A stretch of 49,749 bases of DNA from contig CAJXYV010000003.1 in NCBI GenBank assembly GCA_913063525.1, positions 1-49,749 of the forward strand, read 5' to 3'. The DNA comes from an uncultured Verrucomicrobiota bacterium (GTDB lineage Bacteria > Verrucomicrobiota > Verrucomicrobiia > Verrucomicrobiales > Akkermansiaceae). Made by a program: the position numbers and the translations under genes. Of this stretch, positions 38,769 to 46,151 are shown one piece after another. Position 1 is the first letter of the stretch. The number at the start of each line of letters is the position of its first letter. Below the pieces are notes generated by a model, which was not told where the DNA came from, did no database searches, and saw nothing but the letters and a program-made list of their open reading frames with translations.

Positions 38769-39398
38769 GTGATCTCACTCGCAAAACTCTTTGGAAAGTC
38801 GGACCGGTTCTTTGAACTCCTCGCCACCAGCGCAAAATCCGCGCACCTCAGCATCGAAGCCTTGGCCCGCTTGTTGAAAGAATCCAACGGCAACGTGTCG
38901 CTGGCGGAACTCGCCGTGGCCCGCCGCAATGAAAAGAAAAACGCCGAAATCATCAGCGAAGAACTCGTCCGGGTCTTCGTCACCGCTCTCGACCGCGAGG
39001 ACATCGAGGCGCTTTCCAAGGCGCTCTACCGCATTCCCAAGACGGTCGAAAAATTCGGCGAGCGCTACCAGATCATGCACCACCTCGTGAAGTCGGAGAA
39101 CTTCGCCCCGCAGATGGAGATCGCCCAAGAGGCGGCTCTCGTCGTCGTGCGGATGGTCGACATGCTGGCGAAAAGCCCGAGCCTGGAAGCCATCAAGGCG
39201 GAAAACGACCTGATGCAGGAGCTCGAAGGCCGCGCCGACCAACTCGTGCTTGGCTACCTCAAGGAAATCTACTCCGGCAACATGGAGCCGCTCAAGGCGA
39301 TGGCGATGACCGACCTCTACGATCTGCTGGAGAAAGTCATCGATCGCTGCCGCGACTGCGGCAACGTCGTCTCCCAGATCGTCCTGAAAAACTCCTAA
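38769..39398 (+). CDS. DUF47 (PhoU-like) phosphate transport regulator
   Basis: 209 aa from GTG 38769 (translated M-ISLAKLFGKSDRFFELL); an in-frame GTG at 38739 adds ten residues that do not fit the family. Proteins of this family are all-helical, PhoU-related, and usually encoded directly before a PiT phosphate transporter, whose activity they modulate. Typical segments are 'LFGKSDRFFELLATSA', 'LDREDIEALSKALYRI' and 'DLYDLLEKVIDRCRDCGNVV'. The next gene, a PiT transporter, begins 12 bp after the stop, so the two are an operon. Confidence 0.9.
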   Translation: MISLAKLFGKSDRFFELLATSAKSAHLSIEALARLLKESNGNVSLAELAVARRNEKKNAEIISEELVRVFVTALDREDIEALSKALYRIPKTVEKFGERYQIMHHLVKSENFAPQMEIAQEAALVVVRMVDMLAKSPSLEAIKAENDLMQELEGRADQLVLGYLKEIYSGNMEPLKAMAMTDLYDLLEKVIDRCRDCGNVVSQIVLKNS

Positions 39399-39410
39399 GG
39401 TCCGCCGCGC

Positions 39411-40889
39411 ATGAGTCTCGGAATTATCTTTTTGGTGATCTTCATCGCCCTGGTGTTCGAATACATCAACGGCTTTCACGACACCGCAAACTCGATCGCC
39501 ACCGTCGTCGGCACCAAGGTGATGACGCCGCGCCAAGCGATCGCCATGGCAGCCGCCACCAATCTGATCGGCGCGCTGGCGGGGCATGCGGTGGCCAAGA
39601 CGGTTTCCTCGGGGCTGGTCGATGCGCAGTTCATCTCGCCGCTGGTCATTGTCTGCGCTTTGCTCGGTGGCATTGTTTGGAACCTGATCACTTGGTGGTT
39701 CGGCCTGCCATCCAGCTCCACGCACGCCTTGGTCGGCGGCATTTGCGGCGCCGCCGTTGCCAGCGCCCACGGCAATTGGCACGCCATCATCTGGTCGGTG
39801 GAAAAGGTCAAAGACGGCAAGGTCGTCATGGAAGGCGTGCTGCACAAAGTCGTCATCCCGATGATCAGCTCGCCGCTCATCGGCTTTTTCGGTGGCTTCC
39901 TGCTGATGGGCCTTCTCTACTTCCTGTTGCAAAATGCGCGCCCGCGGTTTGTGAATCACTTCTTCGGCAAGGCGCAGATTTTCAGCGCCAGCTACATGGG
40001 GTTCGCCCACGGTCTGGCCGATGCGCAGAAGACCATGGGTGTCATCACCCTCGCGCTGGTGACAGCCACGGCGACCGGCAGTTTCCAACACATCCCCGAC
40101 TGGCTTGGCTTCCTGAGAATGGATAAATCGCAGCAATCGGAAACCAGCATCAAGCTGATCCAGAACGCCAAGTCCACGCCCGCGCAACTCCACGGAGCCG
40201 CCGCCGTCTTGGAAAACGAAAGCCGCCGCCTGCAACCCGGCGAATTCCGCGAAGCCTTCCAAACGCTCGCCGCCAAAACCTACGCCGCCACCCAAGACGC
40301 CGCCGCTGCCCAGCGCTTGACCAATCTCGCCACCGCGACCCACCGCGAAATCCTCGCTGCCGAAGACGCCCGCTGGCTGACGAAAGTACCCGTGCTCGGC
40401 AGCATGGTCGCCGGCAAATTCACCGATTGGCAGAAAACCCTCGGCTCCGAGATGAAGGCCGCCGAAGCCGCCGGCAAACCCGCCCTCAGCATCGCCGCCA
40501 AAAAAGTCCAAGACCTCTCCCCCGACGTGCCCGCCTGGATCAAGATCGTCTGTTCTCTCACCATGGCCGCAGGTACCATGGCCGGCGGCTGGCGGATCAT
40601 CAAAACTCTTGGCCACAAAATGGTCAAACTCCAGCCCGTCCACGGTTTCGCCGCAGAGGCCACCGCCGCAACGCTGCTGGCCGTCACCGGCAGTTTCGGC
40701 ATGACGGTTTCCACCACCCACAGCATCACCACCTCGATCATGGGCGTCGGCTGTGCCAAACGCTTCAGCGCGCTCAAGCTCTCGCTGATCGAGCGCATCC
40801 TCTGGGCCTGGGTTCTCACCCTGCCCGCCGCCGGCGGTGTCGCCTACCTAATGGTCAAAGGCTTCCAAGTCTGCGGCTGGATTCCTTGA
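39411..40889 (+). CDS. pit: PiT-family inorganic phosphate transporter
   Basis: 492 aa. Low-affinity phosphate (metal-phosphate):proton symporter in the inner membrane. The two inverted PiT signature repeats are clear: 'EYINGFHDTANSIATVV' (about 17-33) with 'GLPSSSTHALVGGICGAA' (about 97-115), and in the second half 'VHGFAAEATAATLLAVTG' with 'GMTVSTTHSITTSIMGVG'. A central insertion of about 130 residues (about 235-370), Ala/Gln/Lys-rich and probably cytoplasmic, separates the halves and contains no motif I recognise. It pairs with the DUF47 gene just upstream. Confidence 0.94.
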   Translation: MSLGIIFLVIFIALVFEYINGFHDTANSIATVVGTKVMTPRQAIAMAAATNLIGALAGHAVAKTVSSGLVDAQFISPLVIVCALLGGIVWNLITWWFGLPSSSTHALVGGICGAAVASAHGNWHAIIWSVEKVKDGKVVMEGVLHKVVIPMISSPLIGFFGGFLLMGLLYFLLQNARPRFVNHFFGKAQIFSASYMGFAHGLADAQKTMGVITLALVTATATGSFQHIPDWLGFLRMDKSQQSETSIKLIQNAKSTPAQLHGAAAVLENESRRLQPGEFREAFQTLAAKTYAATQDAAAAQRLTNLATATHREILAAEDARWLTKVPVLGSMVAGKFTDWQKTLGSEMKAAEAAGKPALSIAAKKVQDLSPDVPAWIKIVCSLTMAAGTMAGGWRIIKTLGHKMVKLQPVHGFAAEATAATLLAVTGSFGMTVSTTHSITTSIMGVGCAKRFSALKLSLIERILWAWVLTLPAAGGVAYLMVKGFQVCGWIP

Positions 40890-41407
40890 AGTCTAAAGCG
40901 CCAGCACGACCTACTGAGCAGCGCGCCGTCCGGCCCTTGGCTCTGGCGGATCAAGCTGCGGTTCTCGCGCTCCGCCTTCTGTCAGCGGTGTCATTGCGTT
41001 TGTCGAACGGCCCCCGATCCTTGTCACGGACCGCGAGGAATTTTCTTCCTCGGCTTGGGCCTTGTGCATGACCGAAAAATCTACTTCTGGATCTAAAAGC
41101 GGATTTTTCACCGATGGAAAATTCACTTTTGCGATGAAAAGCGGATTTGTCACTTGAGAAAAATTCACTTCTGGGCCGAAAAGCAGACTTATCACTCGTA
41201 ACAAGCCCTTCGGCACGGTGCAAAAAATCCACTAGGCGGGCGAAAAGCGGATTTATCACCAACGGAAAATCCGCTTTGAGGGCTGGAAGAGGATTTTCCA
41301 CCGGGCGAATGGCTTGGCCCAGCCGTCCAAGGTTCCTCGGCACCAGTGCCTTGCGATTCCCGAGTCTCGGCGATTTCCCACGCGCCCGTACCCGGCAAGA
41401 ATCCAGC
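40890..41407. other. Intergenic region with degenerate 21/42-bp repeats
   Basis: 518 bp between the PiT transporter and cysE. The part 41080-41300 has units of 42 bp (two half-units of about 21): 'aaaa-ttcactt-ttg' at 41083, 41125 and 41167 alternates with 'aaaagcggat-tt-tcac' at 41096, 41137 and 41179, and with further copies near 41231 and 41243. Open frames on both strands only reflect the multiple-of-three period. The core ACTTCTGG is shared with the minisatellite at 13255-13507. The rest shows no gene, and no clear terminator for pit. Confidence 0.6.
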
Positions 41408-42271
41408 TCAAATGTGATAGCAGCCGTCGAGTTTCTGATTCATCGCGGTGGCGGGATTCTCCTCGCTGGGCACGCCGACGACCACGGCAGGCACACCGGC
41501 CACGGTCGTGTGGGGTGAAACGTCGTTGAGAACCACGCTGCCAGCACCGACCTTGGCCCCGGTGCCGATTTCGACGCGGCCGAGGATTTTCGCGCCCGCG
41601 CCAAGGAGGACGCCCGAGCGGATGATCGGGTGGCGATCGCCGACGTCCTTGCCGGTGCCGCCGAGCGTGACTTCGTGCAGGATGGAGACGTCGTCTTCGA
41701 TGATCGCGGTCTCCCCCACCACAAAGGAGGTGGCGTGGTCCAGCAGGATGCCGCAGCCGATGCGCGCGGCGGGGTGGATATCGACGGAAAACGCTTCGCT
41801 GGCGAGACTTTGCAAGTAAAGCGCCAGCCAGCGGCGGCCATCGTGCCACAGCTGGTGGGCGACGCGGTAGGTGGTGAGTGCCAGGAATCCTTTGAAAAAC
41901 AACACCGGCTCCAGCGGCGAAAAGCACGCGGGATCGCGCTCGAACATCGCCAACAAATCGCGGGTGGCGCTGTGGACGATGTGTGGGTGCGCCACAAAAA
42001 CCCCGGTCAGCAGCGGCTCCATCGAGCTGCGCGGCATGTCCTCCCGCGCCAGACGGCGGGCCAAGCGGGCCCCCAAGGCGGCGGCCAGCGTCTCGCGGGA
42101 AAGAATCACATCGTGGACGAGGTGCTGGAGCGTCGGCTCTTCGGCGGCGACGCGGCTGGCCTCGCTGCGCAAGGTTTCCCAAACATTCTGCATGTCCGCC
42201 ACTTTGCCGGCGCAAAGCTTGCCGGCGTTCTTGCTCGCCGGCTCGGTTCCGATCTGTTGGGATTCGCTCAT
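41408..42271 (-). CDS. cysE: Serine O-acetyltransferase
   Basis: 287 aa from the ATG at 42271 (MSESQQIGTEP...); ATG 42193 (MQNVWETLRSEASR) is a strong alternative because E. coli CysE also starts just before this segment. It acetylates serine with acetyl-CoA, committing it to cysteine synthesis. The helical N-domain ('WETLRSEASRVAAEEPTLQHLVHDVIL') is followed by the left-handed beta-helix of hexapeptide repeats with 'DIHPAARIGCGILLDHATSFVVGETA', 'ILHEVTLGGTGKDVGDRHPIIRSGVLLGAGAKILG' and 'GAGSVVLNDVSPHTTVAGVPA'. The C-terminal end (YHI) could bind CysK. It is head-to-head with an Rrf2 regulator that probably controls it. Confidence 0.93.
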   Translation of the reverse strand: MSESQQIGTEPASKNAGKLCAGKVADMQNVWETLRSEASRVAAEEPTLQHLVHDVILSRETLAAALGARLARRLAREDMPRSSMEPLLTGVFVAHPHIVHSATRDLLAMFERDPACFSPLEPVLFFKGFLALTTYRVAHQLWHDGRRWLALYLQSLASEAFSVDIHPAARIGCGILLDHATSFVVGETAIIEDDVSILHEVTLGGTGKDVGDRHPIIRSGVLLGAGAKILGRVEIGTGAKVGAGSVVLNDVSPHTTVAGVPAVVVGVPSEENPATAMNQKLDGCYHI

Positions 42272-42683
42272 GAAGATTTCGCAGAAATTAGAGTACGCCT
42301 GCCGGGCGATGGCCCAGCTGGCGAAACACCACGACGGCCGAACGCTCACGCGGCTGGAAGAGCTTGCGCAACGCGAAGCCGTGTCTGCAAACTTTCTTGT
42401 GCAAATTCTCAATGATTTGCGCCGCGCGGGTCTCATCGAAAGCCGCCGCGGCAAGGCCGGCGGCTACCTGCTGAGCCGCAGCGCCGCGCAAATCACCCTG
42501 CGCCAAGTCGTCGATGCCGTGGATCCGATGTTGCTGCAGTGCTCCGTCGCCAACGAGGGCGACTCCGGCCCCACGGTGCGGCGCGGCTGGGAGCAAGTGT
42601 CCGTGGTGCTCCTCCACGCGCTCGAGCAGATCACCGTGGAAAGCCTAGCCGGCAACCAAGGCGCGCCGATGTTCTATATTTGA
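42270..42683 (+). CDS. Rrf2-family transcriptional regulator (CymR-like)
   Basis: 137 aa from ATG 42270 (MKISQKLEYACRAMAQLAKH). The winged helix-turn-helix is clear: 'YACRAMAQLA', 'LAQREAVSANFLVQILNDLRRAGLIESRRGKAGGYLLSR'. Iron-sulphur members such as IscR carry three clustered cysteines after the dimerisation helix; here only one Cys is left in that region (LLQCS), so an Fe-S cluster is unlikely and the CymR type, which represses cysteine metabolism, fits better. Its start codon overlaps the longer cysE start on the opposite strand (CATG, 42269-42272), suggesting a shared regulatory zone and direct control of cysE and itself. Confidence 0.87.
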   Translation: MKISQKLEYACRAMAQLAKHHDGRTLTRLEELAQREAVSANFLVQILNDLRRAGLIESRRGKAGGYLLSRSAAQITLRQVVDAVDPMLLQCSVANEGDSGPTVRRGWEQVSVVLLHALEQITVESLAGNQGAPMFYI

Positions 42684-42771
42684 GCCGCGTCGTGATGGCC
42701 TGCCAGTAGGCCTGAGCGATATAGTCAAGATATCCGAAATATTTTGCTGGCAGGGGGGAGCGATTCTGTTA

Positions 42772-43437
42772 ATGGAAGTGCATCAATTTAACGCGCGATC
42801 CCTTATGAGTGCACTTGGCGAACATACCCACCACATCAAAATCCGTTCGACACAAATGGAAATGGCTTCGGCCAACAGTTTCAACCGGGAGGACGACTTC
42901 GACCGCAAGCTGAAGGATGCGGAGGACGACATCAACCGCATCAAGCAGCAACAGGAGGAGCTGGAGCGCAAAAAGAGCGAGCTGGAAGAGCTGACGGCGC
43001 GCAAACGGACCTTCGTTTCCCAGCAGGTCGAGCTAACCGAAAGACTGACCTCGTCGATCACCTTGATCGACCGCGAACTGCTCGAGATGCATCAGGAGAC
43101 GAACGATCTGGAAGAATGCCGGACGATGTTTGCCAGCCACCTCGACAAGATTCATAAGTTCAATCCGGAAAGCTGGAGCCGCGAGCAAGTCTCCGAGCGG
43201 CTCGACAAGGCGACGATCGCCATCGACCTTGCCGCAGACGAATACGACCAAGCCGCCTCGCACTTTGAAGGCAGCCGCAGTGGCGCGATCTTTGGCCGCG
43301 CGGCCAAGCGCAGCCGCGGCAGCAACCGCCGGGTGGTGAGCTCGGAGTTCATGGTCAACCTTCGCAATGGTTTCGCCTTCAATCTGCCGATCCTCGTGCT
43401 CGGCGGGCTGGCCCTGCTGGTGTACCTCGCCAAATAA
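42772..43437 (+). CDS. Coiled-coil protein with C-terminal membrane anchor, hypothetical
   Basis: 221 aa from ATG 42772; ATG 42805 is an alternative, but a purine-rich gggggag lies about 14 bp before 42772. Residues about 40-125 form a coiled coil rich in E, K, L and R ('EELERKKSELEELTARKR'), followed by a basic stretch (KRSRGSNRR) and one C-terminal membrane segment (NLPILVLGGLALLVYLA) with only one residue after it, a tail-anchor layout with the bulk in the cytoplasm. No family recognised. It is followed after 14 bp by another small coiled-coil/TM gene, probably in the same operon. Confidence 0.7.
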   Translation: MEVHQFNARSLMSALGEHTHHIKIRSTQMEMASANSFNREDDFDRKLKDAEDDINRIKQQQEELERKKSELEELTARKRTFVSQQVELTERLTSSITLIDRELLEMHQETNDLEECRTMFASHLDKIHKFNPESWSREQVSERLDKATIAIDLAADEYDQAASHFEGSRSGAIFGRAAKRSRGSNRRVVSSEFMVNLRNGFAFNLPILVLGGLALLVYLAK

Positions 43438-43451
43438 CCGAACCGCAAGCC

Positions 43452-43772
43452 ATGAGCCGCAGCACCCTTTCTGCCGAAGACATTGAGCTGAACCAGCTCA
43501 ATGAACATCGGCGGCGGCTGGAGGAGCAACAGAGGGAGCTGGCAAAAATCCCGGAAAGGCTGGCGCGCGAACAAAAAGAGCGCGAGACGACGATGCCACC
43601 GCTGGCTGATCTGGTGGATCGCATGCGCGCGAAGGAGCACCAGCGTAAATATTCGCGGGGAGAAGTCTCCAATGTCTTGCGAGATCAGAACCGAAGCCTG
43701 CTGCTGTTGCTGCTCTTGCTAACGGCCACCGGGACTTTGATCTGGTGGGGCATGCAATTGATGCGCGGGTGA
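43452..43772 (+). CDS. Small coiled-coil protein with C-terminal membrane anchor, hypothetical
   Basis: 106 aa. The N-terminal part (about 10-50) is a charged coiled coil ('LNQLNEHRRRLEEQQRELAKIPERL'), and residues 82-103 form one membrane helix (LLLLLLLLTATGTLIWWGM). The layout mirrors the preceding 221-aa protein, so the two may interact. The stop TGA (43770-43772) directly abuts the stop of the convergent SET gene (43773), with no space for a terminator between them. Function unknown. Confidence 0.68.
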   Translation: MSRSTLSAEDIELNQLNEHRRRLEEQQRELAKIPERLAREQKERETTMPPLADLVDRMRAKEHQRKYSRGEVSNVLRDQNRSLLLLLLLLTATGTLIWWGMQLMRG

Positions 43773-44327
43773 TTACGCTTTTGCCTTGAGGCGGGTCCCT
43801 AACTCCGCCCACTGGCTGCGGCTGACGATGTAACCGACGCAGCCTTCTTTACCACAAAGACAGGGGTGGTCTTCGTAGCAATCAACGTCGAATCCATAGT
43901 CGAATGTTAGCTCGTCTCCGGCGTTGATGTCGCCGAGGGCGTGGATGAAGATTTTGCGGCCATCGATCCATGCCTCGCAGTTCGGCCGGCAGGAATGATT
44001 GATCAAACGGGCGGTGTTCCACGGCACATTGCCGTCGATGTCGCAGGTGTTGGTGAGCGTGAAGATATAGACTGCGGCGTCGCCGGTCTTCAGGGATTTG
44101 GCGTGTTGCGCATTGCCGCGGCGTTCGCTCTCCTCCTTGTCGATCAACTCGCCGACGTACTCGATGATCTTGGTCTGGTCGGGGATGAAGCGGGTCGCAT
44201 AGACACCGCGCCCGTGAATCTCCGAACCCCGGACTTCACAGTACTTGCTCTGTCCGCGGTTCCATAACTGGACGAGCTTGCGGTGGAGCACCTTTGACTC
44301 TGAAACTTTTTTCTTCCTTGCTGCCAT
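43773..44327 (-). CDS. SET-domain protein-lysine N-methyltransferase
   Basis: 184 aa. A complete SET domain: 'IHGRGVYATRFIPDQTKIIEYVGELI' (38-63), the knot NHSCRPNC (110-117), and 'ELTFDYGFD' (139-147) with the catalytic Tyr144. A post-SET zinc-type segment (Cys156, Cys158, Cys163, with Cys115/117 region nearby) is also present. The N-terminus is basic (MAARKKKVSESK). It transfers methyl groups from SAM to protein lysines. Chlamydiae, also PVC bacteria, have a SET enzyme that acts on the histone H1-like protein Hc1; a Lys-rich H1-like tail protein exists in this window (82-1386), a possible substrate. The gene starts 11 bp after the stop of the secreted hypothetical gene, on the same strand. 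Confidence 0.92.
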   Translation of the reverse strand: MAARKKKVSESKVLHRKLVQLWNRGQSKYCEVRGSEIHGRGVYATRFIPDQTKIIEYVGELIDKEESERRGNAQHAKSLKTGDAAVYIFTLTNTCDIDGNVPWNTARLINHSCRPNCEAWIDGRKIFIHALGDINAGDELTFDYGFDVDCYEDHPCLCGKEGCVGYIVSRSQWAELGTRLKAKA

Positions 44328-44338
44328 AAACCAATACT

Positions 44339-45019
44339 CTAACGGGATTCGCGTTTCTCTAACGGCGGCAATTTGAGATCGGCGGGCAAGGTCAGGTACA
44401 AGCTCCGCAGATCGTTCACCGACAGCCCGGAGCCATCGATAAAGCTCCAGTTGTTTTTGCCCTTGTCGGAGATCGCGACTTGGTAGCCGATGCTTTCAAT
44501 CACCAGCGGTTTGGGATCGCCCGGGCGGACAATCCGAAACTTGGTCGCTGTCGGGACCAGCACCAACCACTGGTTAAAGATGAGCGATTCGACATCCTGG
44601 CCATCGATTTTTTCCACCTTGGTGCCCGGTCCGACCTCGAACGAGCGCGGCTGGCCTTGGGGCTTGAAGGAAACCATACTGATGCCCTCTTTCACCATCT
44701 GGCGCGCCACGTTGGCGAGTTGGGTTTCCAGCTGCTGCATCCCCCCCATCCGCTCGGCGGTGCGTTCTTTCCAGTGCGAGTTCATCCGCTCGACCGCGAC
44801 TTGATAGCGGCCCAGCACGACTTCGTTGCCGAGACTGGCCACGGCTGAGACCGCAGAGGCGACCACTTCTGCCGGTGCCACAGAGGCGTGGGACGGGGCT
44901 GGAGTTTCTTTGGCCATCTTCGGCAAAGGAGCCAGCGGCGGCGCCACATGCTGGGCGGATGCCGCACCGGCAGCCAGCACCAGAGCGGCACATGAAGAAA
45001 TAAAGAGCGTCAATTTCAC
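44339..45019 (-). CDS. Secreted hypothetical protein
   Basis: 226 aa from a GTG at 45019 (M-KLTLFISSCAALVLAAGAASA-Q), which places the signal peptide exactly at the N-terminus; the ATG at 45055 would add 12 residues. After a Pro/Ala-rich stretch, the region 'NEVVLGRYQVAVERMNSHWKERTAERMGG' is helical and the second half ('FEVGPGTKVEKIDGQDVESLIFNQWLVLVPTATKFRIV') looks beta-rich, ending 'WSFIDGSGLSVNDLRSLYLTLPADLKLPPLEKRES'. I do not recognise the family. It precedes the SET methyltransferase gene in the same transcription unit. Role unknown, probably periplasmic. Confidence 0.72.
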   Translation of the reverse strand: MKLTLFISSCAALVLAAGAASAQHVAPPLAPLPKMAKETPAPSHASVAPAEVVASAVSAVASLGNEVVLGRYQVAVERMNSHWKERTAERMGGMQQLETQLANVARQMVKEGISMVSFKPQGQPRSFEVGPGTKVEKIDGQDVESLIFNQWLVLVPTATKFRIVRPGDPKPLVIESIGYQVAISDKGKNNWSFIDGSGLSVNDLRSLYLTLPADLKLPPLEKRESR

Positions 45020-45135
45020 GCCGCAAGGGATGCCCACATGCCCCCTCCCCGTCAAGCGTGGTGCAGCGGCATTTCAACCCCGCCGCCGAATTCCGCTTGG
45101 ATTGTCCGGCGGGTTTTCGTAAAGCTCGCCGCCTC

Positions 45136-46038
45136 ATGGCGAAGCAGGCACTCGGAAAAGGACTCGGAGCACTCATTAAAAAGAGTGCAAACCCAACGGC
45201 GACCCCAGCCGCAGTTGCCCCGGATGATTTCAAGCGCGTGCGCGATGTGACTCTGGACCTGATCGTCCCCAGCCCGCTGCAACCGCGCCACCAGTTCGTG
45301 GAATCGCCGTTGGACGACTTGATGGAGTCGATCCGCCAGCACGGCATCATCCAACCGCTGATCGTGCGGCCGGTGAATGGCAAGCTCGAGCTCATCGCCG
45401 GCGAACGCCGCTGGCGCGCTTCCAAAAAACTCGGCCTCGCGACCGTGCCCGTGATCGAGCGCGAAGCATCCGACCGCGATGTGTTGGAAATGGCGCTGAT
45501 CGAAAACCTTCAGCGCGAAGACCTCAACCCGATGGAAGAGGCCGCCGGCTATGTCCGCCTGGCCGAAGAGTTCACCCTCAAGCAGGAAGAAATCGCCGCC
45601 CGCGTTGGCAAGTCCCGCGCCAGCGTCGCCAATGCGATGCGCCTGTTGGGACTTCACCTCGATGTCCAGATGCTGGTCGCCCAAGCGCGCCTCACCGTCG
45701 GCCACGCCAAGGCAATCTTGGCGATCAAGGACCACGCGACGCAGTTGCTCGCCTCCGATCAAGTGATCCGCCGCCAGCTCACGGTGCGCGCGACTGAAAA
45801 GCTGACGCAATCGCTGATCAACCAAGATTCCTCGGATTCCAACGAGGCGAAAAAGACGCCTGCGGTCCGCGAGATCGACATCCATGTCCGCGCAGTCACC
45901 AACCGCCTGCGCGAGCACTTTGCCACCCACGTCTCGATCCAACATTCTGCCAAAAAGGGCAAAATCGAGATCGAGTATTACGGCGACGACGACTTGCAGC
46001 GCTTGATCGAGCTGCTGGGTTTACCGAGCGACGATTGA
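45136..46038 (+). CDS. parB: ParB/Spo0J-family chromosome partitioning protein
   Basis: 300 aa from ATG 45136 (MAKQALGKGLGALIKK); an in-frame ATG at 45058 is rejected because ParB proteins start with this GKGLGALI motif, which also binds ParA. CTP-binding ParB domain with 'PRHQF', 'LMESIRQHGIIQPLIVRP' and GERRWRA at 89-95; 'LIENLQREDLNPMEEA'; helix-turn-helix near 'QEEIAARVGKSRASVANAMRLL'; C-terminal dimerisation part to 300. It binds parS and organises the origin region. No parA is adjacent and I found no 16-bp parS palindrome in the window. Its presence is compatible with, but does not prove, an origin-proximal location. Confidence 0.93.
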   Translation: MAKQALGKGLGALIKKSANPTATPAAVAPDDFKRVRDVTLDLIVPSPLQPRHQFVESPLDDLMESIRQHGIIQPLIVRPVNGKLELIAGERRWRASKKLGLATVPVIEREASDRDVLEMALIENLQREDLNPMEEAAGYVRLAEEFTLKQEEIAARVGKSRASVANAMRLLGLHLDVQMLVAQARLTVGHAKAILAIKDHATQLLASDQVIRRQLTVRATEKLTQSLINQDSSDSNEAKKTPAVREIDIHVRAVTNRLREHFATHVSIQHSAKKGKIEIEYYGDDDLQRLIELLGLPSDD

Positions 46039-46151
46039 GCTCCGCGCCACTAGCGCTTGCCGCGTCGACTTTTACGGGTTAGCTAGACGGCATCAAAAGT
46101 CGCTCCTTCAGCCTCCTCCTCGCCCGCCGGTATCTCAATCCGCGCCGCTCG

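Noticed and set aside
38775-40721. 648-codon minus-strand open frame
   Set aside because: Antisense of the DUF47 and PiT genes; composition (H, G, D-rich) is typical of a GC-rich shadow frame.
40951-41343. 130-codon minus-strand open frame with repeated 'SDKSAF' motif
   Set aside because: It overlies the degenerate 42-bp repeats and lacks any recognisable domain or signal.
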